Shown: positions 59,701 through 64,000 of the stretch, piece after piece
How the letters are laid out: every line of letters begins with the position of its first letter
How positions within the stretch are numbered: the stretch's first letter is position 1
Assembly: GCA_015501075.1 (NCBI GenBank)
Contig: JADNYJ010000103.1
Span: 79,775-143,774 of the forward strand
Direction: 5' to 3'
Source of the DNA: Gymnopilus junonius
Lineage: Eukaryota > Basidiomycota > Agaricomycetes > Agaricales > Galerinaceae
Length of the DNA stretch: 64,000 nt
Notes under the pieces: generated by a model
Told to the model about the DNA's origin: nothing
Databases searched by the model: none
What the model saw: the letters and a program-made list of their open reading frames with translations, nothing else
Made by a program: the position numbers and the translations under genes

Positions 59701-62700
59701 ATGCCGTCTTCTCCGTATACAAATTGAATAAGGTCACCAAGGGAATTACGGACCGTGCCGTCATAGCAAACCATGACATCCTCCAACGCCTTGACGAGAC
59801 GACGCTGGATGTACCCTGTTTCAGCTGTTTTCACAGCAGTATCGATAAGACCTTCACGACCCGCCATGGCATGGAAAAAGAATTCCTGTGGAGTCAAACC
59901 ACGCAGGTAAGAATTCTCGACGAAGCCACGGGATTCTGGACTGAAGTCGTCCTTTGTAAAATGTGGCAGCGTGCGGTGGCGGAAGCCAAAAGGAATCCGT
60001 CGACCTTCTACTGACTGTTGACCGACACAAACAGACATTTGGGAGATGTTGATGAAGGAACCCTTTGATCCAGCGACCACCATCTGCTTGACGTTGTTAT
60101 CCTCTTTCAAGTGCTTTTGCGCATATTGACCAGAAGTATCACGCGCCAGATTGAGTTGTCGTTCTACCAAACTCTCGAATGATTCACGAATCGTCATACC
60201 AGGAGCAGCCTTCAACCGATCGTGCGTGGCATCTTCAATAATCTGAGCCACGTTTGACTTCCGTTCCGCAATCGTCTGAGTGATATATGACATGGTGGCG
60301 GAGTCAGCAATGGTATCGCCGATCCCAATGCTGAAGCCGTTGTGGAATAGCCAGAAGTTGACCACCATCTGGATTCCGGTAAACAGCTGCCTAGTGGCCT
60401 CTGGCCCCTTTTCACGGAACACAACGTGCACCAAACCGCCCTGAGAAGCGCCAACAGTCTTCTTCTCAACAATTCCGAAGATAAGTTCTCCATTCTCGAC
60501 CAAGACACCATCATCAAAGACGGGATTCGAAGACTTCGGATCCGGGGCACGATGAATGTTAATGCCACGGGGAATGGTCAGCGATAAGATTTGCTTTCCT
60601 GTCCAAAGTGGTTTAGGCTTGAGAATGGCGGGAATTGGTACTGAGCCGTCCCATTCTGGTACCCAAAGGAGGATGTTCTGCACTTGATTCCAATCCAAGA
60701 AGGTGTCACGCAAGGTGAATTTCCGAATACCGCACAGGGTATCTTGCACGATACCCATGACGGGCTTGTTGGCTTGAGGGGAGATAATCTATTTACTATT
60801 TCAGAAAGGTAAAATCGAGCAAAAAACTAAACAACAAACTTGTCGAGGGACCCATGCAATTTGACTGAGCTCCGCTCTGGTTTCTTCACTCTGGGTATGC
60901 TGACAGATACCAAACATCAAGAACTGATAACAACGCAGAGAATAAAGACATACTGCATATTCATTTCGTCTCCATCGAAATCGGCGTTGTAAGGCGGCGT
61001 TCTAAATAATATTATTAACGTTGCCGCTGGCTGTCGCCACATTTAACTTACACCGAAAGGTTTAGTCGGAAAGCTGGCATTCAACCATCAGTAAAAGGTG
61101 AAATAAAGGCCGGACATCGTGTTAACTCACTGGAATATGGCATCAGCCTAACACGATGACTCATCATACTCATCTTGTGCAGAGAAGGTTGGCGATTGAA
61201 TAATACGAAGCTGGGGTGATACGTCAATGACTCGGAAAATGAATATATAGCATAAGGTACTTACTCTCCATCTTTGAGATGTCTCTCCACGATCCAACCG
61301 TACTGAAGGAAAGCATCCGCACGTTTATTGTAACGCAGGTCAATACGTTCGCCTGTATCGCGAACTACGTATCTTGCGCCCGGGTATGTTGTCGGACCGT
61401 TTCGAACCAGTTCCTGGAGATATGCGATATTATATGGGGTAACTGATAAAATTCCGACATTAATAAAGGCAGAAAATGTAGAAAGTGATCGATGTACCTT
61501 CTCAGGATAGGTCAAGTTCATTGCTATGCTCTTCGGCACACCAACCTCATCCAGTTCCAAATTTGGATCACCAGTAATGACAGTACGTGCTGAGAAGTCG
61601 ACACGCTTGCCCATCAGATTTCCACGCAGTCGACCTTCTTTGCCCTTTAGACGGGCGCGAATGGCTTTCACAGGTCGACCAGATTTCTGTAGTGCTTGCG
61701 GAATTCCAGCAATGTCGTTGTCCATGTAGGTCGCAACGTGGAACTAGGTTCCATGAGCTAAAAATTTCGATGACAGTACAGGTCGGAAGACTCACCTGAA
61801 GTAATTGCTCGAATTCGTTGATGACGTGCGCTGGGGCACCCTCTTGTTCACACCGCCGCACATTCGCAGATGCTTTGATGATATCTCCAAGTTTGTACGT
61901 CAAATCATCTTCACTTCGCATAGCACCACCATCCACAGCTATACTGGGGCGAACAGGGGGCGGAGGTACAGGCATAACCGTCAAAATCATCCATTCCGGC
62001 CTGGCATACTCGTCTGATAAACCAAGCAAATGGAGATCATGGTCCGACATCTTTTTAAAGACAGTATAAACTTCCGAAGGTGTGATCAACCTCTTATCGG
62101 GTTGCATCGTTTTAATGTCCTACAAAAAGATTAGCTACCTTTGGAAGAAAAGAAATTCAAGACGAACGTCATCGTCATCCTTCGGCTTCTTATACTTGGA
62201 CAAAGAGCTTTAGGCCTTCCTTCCTGATCTGAGGCTGACTATGACCACATCCACCATGGCCCTTTTTAACTTCGTCCGAGTCTGGGTCTATACCTTCTTC
62301 CTTGGGATCGTCAGGCTCGCAAATAGTCTTGGTCTTGCAATGACCCCAAACAACAGCCATCCGAGCCTTGGGATCACGAACGTGACGAATCTTCTCCGAG
62401 AAGTTTCGGTCCGACTTATTGAATACATTGAACATCACGACGACGAGAAAAACAGGACAAAAAATGACCAGGACGGATTCAAAAATATGCAAATAAAAGC
62501 GTCAGTATGAGTGCCTACGAAAACATAGAACATCTGCGAGATAACAAGGCGACAATACAGGGGGCAAGAGTCGTCGAGTAAAAAAGTGCAGGGCCCTTGA
62601 CACACGTCTCTGACTGCGTCACAGCCGAGAGTGGTTGGCCAAATCCATCTCCACAATCCATGGCTTTTAAGGGCGCACAGAATTGTGTCAGTTTTTCCCG

Positions 62701-63444
62701 CACTCCTCGTTCAGCCCCCCATTTCACCACGCAACCTCGTGCCCAACCGGTCACCGCAACGGATGCAATGGAGTCGACGCGGCGATCAAGCGATCGAAAC
62801 GCGCGCCATATGACTCCCCGCCACGGGTGGAAGAGCGCTCTCGATTGTCGAGAGACTAACGTGGCGCGGGTTTGGGGTTCTCCATGGGTGTGGAGAGAGC
62901 CCCAGAAAATTGGGATGGTGGGGTGCGAAACGAGCAGACGAAATCAAACGACGCGACTCACGGTGTCGGCTTTCAGCTTTCCACAATTTACACATATAGA
63001 CTCCAGAATCTTCTTCACTTTAATGATGAAACCTAGAAAGGGGATGAACAACGAAAGTTCAATTCCATCCGAAAGAAAATAGGAAAAGACGCACCAGGAT
63101 GGAAAACGGGCCTTGCCAGCTCAATATGACCAAAGTGACCAGGACATTCGACATCCCTTCTCCGCAAGTCTGGCACTTGAAATTACGGTCGATAGTACCC
63201 ATACGAGGGTCCATCAGGCCACCCATTTTGGGCTTGTGAGTCGCCTCATCCATAACTTCTGGATGTTCAATTTTCGCGACGGAGGACGCTTTCTATGAGT
63301 CACGGTGAGTAGTTTGTCAGCGACATGAAAAACTCTGGTAAAGATCGAGAGACATACAATCTCCTCCGGCGAAAGAATACCAAACTGAACCTCCTTCACT
63401 TTGCGAATGGGAGCCGCAGAATAGGCGAACTGATGGCCGAGCAT
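56739..63444 (-). CDS. RPB1: RNA polymerase II largest subunit Rpb1
   Basis: Exon 1 (63444-63358) encodes [20 protein letters not shown]. Further blocks are the zinc-binding [10 protein letters not shown] and [52 protein letters not shown], and [20 protein letters not shown]. The catalytic [12 protein letters not shown] lies at about 60964-60995. A 790-codon exon to about 58430 covers the bridge and trigger regions ([19 protein letters not shown]). The CTD has about 16 recognisable YSPTSP-like heptads, fewer than the roughly 25 common in fungi, and is cut by introns into exons as small as 9 nt (57287-57295), 12 nt (56926-56937), 30 nt (56999-57028) and 78 nt (57088-57165). It ends [11 protein letters not shown]. 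One-base frame breaks occur at 63148-63150, 62196-62197, 58429-58431 and 57555-57556; in an essential gene these are best read as sequence errors. Confidence 0.95.
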
Positions 63445-64000
63445 TGTGGTTTAAAACAAAAGGGTGAAGCTGAAAGGTTGCAGGTCAAAAGGATCGAAAA
63501 GAAAGGATATTTTACGACAGAAAGAGTCGAAGAAAAGAATTGAAGTGAATGGGTAGAGCTTTGTATGATCCGTGCTGGATTCTGAGGCTTTTCGTAAGCT
63601 TTTTCGTGCGCACTGTTTGAGTGGCCAAGAGAACCGTAGAGATCCCTTGAAGACGGGGAAAACGAGGTTTCGGGACCGAAGACGAGCTGCTAACGTCCAA
63701 AGTACCAACAATACCACAAAACAGGGCTTAAGAGGGTAAAACTGGAGGGCCAGGGACGACGACGACGAAGAATTGCGTGGTGGTTGGAGGACAACCAACG
63801 ATGCACACACACGCTTTCCGACTCCGCTACAAGTCGGCTCCGTTGTGGCCTTCGGTCACATTTGTCACAGTCACGGAAGAACAATGACATCTTGGCCATT
63901 CTTTTATGCATTTCAAAAGTTTTATTAAACAAGAGTATATCCAGCGTTAATAATGAGGATTGAAGACCTTTGCCCTATGAATTTGGCTTGCAAAGTTTTC
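63445..64000. other. Upstream region of RPB1 to window edge
   Basis: The RPB1 promoter lies here. Minus-strand frames (63451-63932) are pyrimidine-biased on the transcribed side and have no motifs. No gene is supportable before the window ends. Confidence 0.5.

Noticed and set aside
1..64000. CRISPR arrays, prokaryotic operons, insertion sequences, integrated virus
   Set aside because: None seen; the gene structures are entirely eukaryotic and no transposase, integrase or reverse-transcriptase motif was found.

Overview
This is a nuclear contig from a filamentous basidiomycete, most likely an agaricomycete (mushroom-forming) fungus. The evidence is gene structure with many short exons and GT-AG introns of about 50-65 nt, a Rab8/Sec4 gene, an RNA polymerase II large subunit with YSPTSP repeats, fungal DUF4246 proteins, a giant UvrD-type/TPR protein, and two tiny CaaX-box genes of the basidiomycete lipopeptide mating-pheromone type. 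There is no bacterial or viral content.

Layout. 1-1858 (-): first DUF4246 paralogue, cut by the window edge. 2206-5276 (+): ARP5 (INO80 remodeller). 5722-6651 (-): SEC4/Rab8. 7431-16026 (+): giant SF1 helicase-like/TPR protein resembling TRANK1. 17261-17729 (+): small coiled-coil protein. 17789-23876 (+): ARM/HEAT-repeat protein. 24093-26156 (-): second DUF4246. 26410-30330 (-): MSH4 (meiotic crossover MutS homologue). 30704-32541 (-): VPS72/YL1 (SWR1 complex), divergent from an MFS transporter (32894-34478, +). 36294-38429 (-): third, intact DUF4246. 38888-39689 (+): mitochondrial ribosomal protein. 39876-41137 (-): GET2-like membrane protein. 41.1-46.3 kb is a gene-poor, AT-rich island with an intron-containing tRNA-Gln and two pheromone-precursor genes (42957-43073 and 45038-45151, both -). 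46295-49045 (+): tandem pair of epoxide-hydrolase-like genes. 49541-52925 (+): VPS35 (retromer). 54013-56140 (+): fungal protein-kinase-like gene with an undefined 5' end. 56739-63444 (-): RPB1.

How the genes fit together. Most are unrelated housekeeping genes: chromatin (ARP5, VPS72), transcription (RPB1), trafficking (SEC4, VPS35, GET2), meiosis (MSH4) and mitochondrial translation. The accessory part is the pheromone island. Its two genes share the C-terminal core GGSGGN-x-Y-C-aliphatic-aliphatic-A and a TATAAAGGAG element about 100 bp upstream of the ATG. No STE3 receptor is visible in the window.

Quality warning. Many conserved genes (RPB1, ARP5, MSH4, VPS35, VPS72, the MFS gene, the second DUF4246) carry single-base indels, mostly in short homopolymers, inside otherwise perfectly conserved exons. 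Because RPB1 alone has four, uncorrected sequencing or assembly errors are the simplest explanation. Coordinates given for these genes span the repaired gene, not one open frame.
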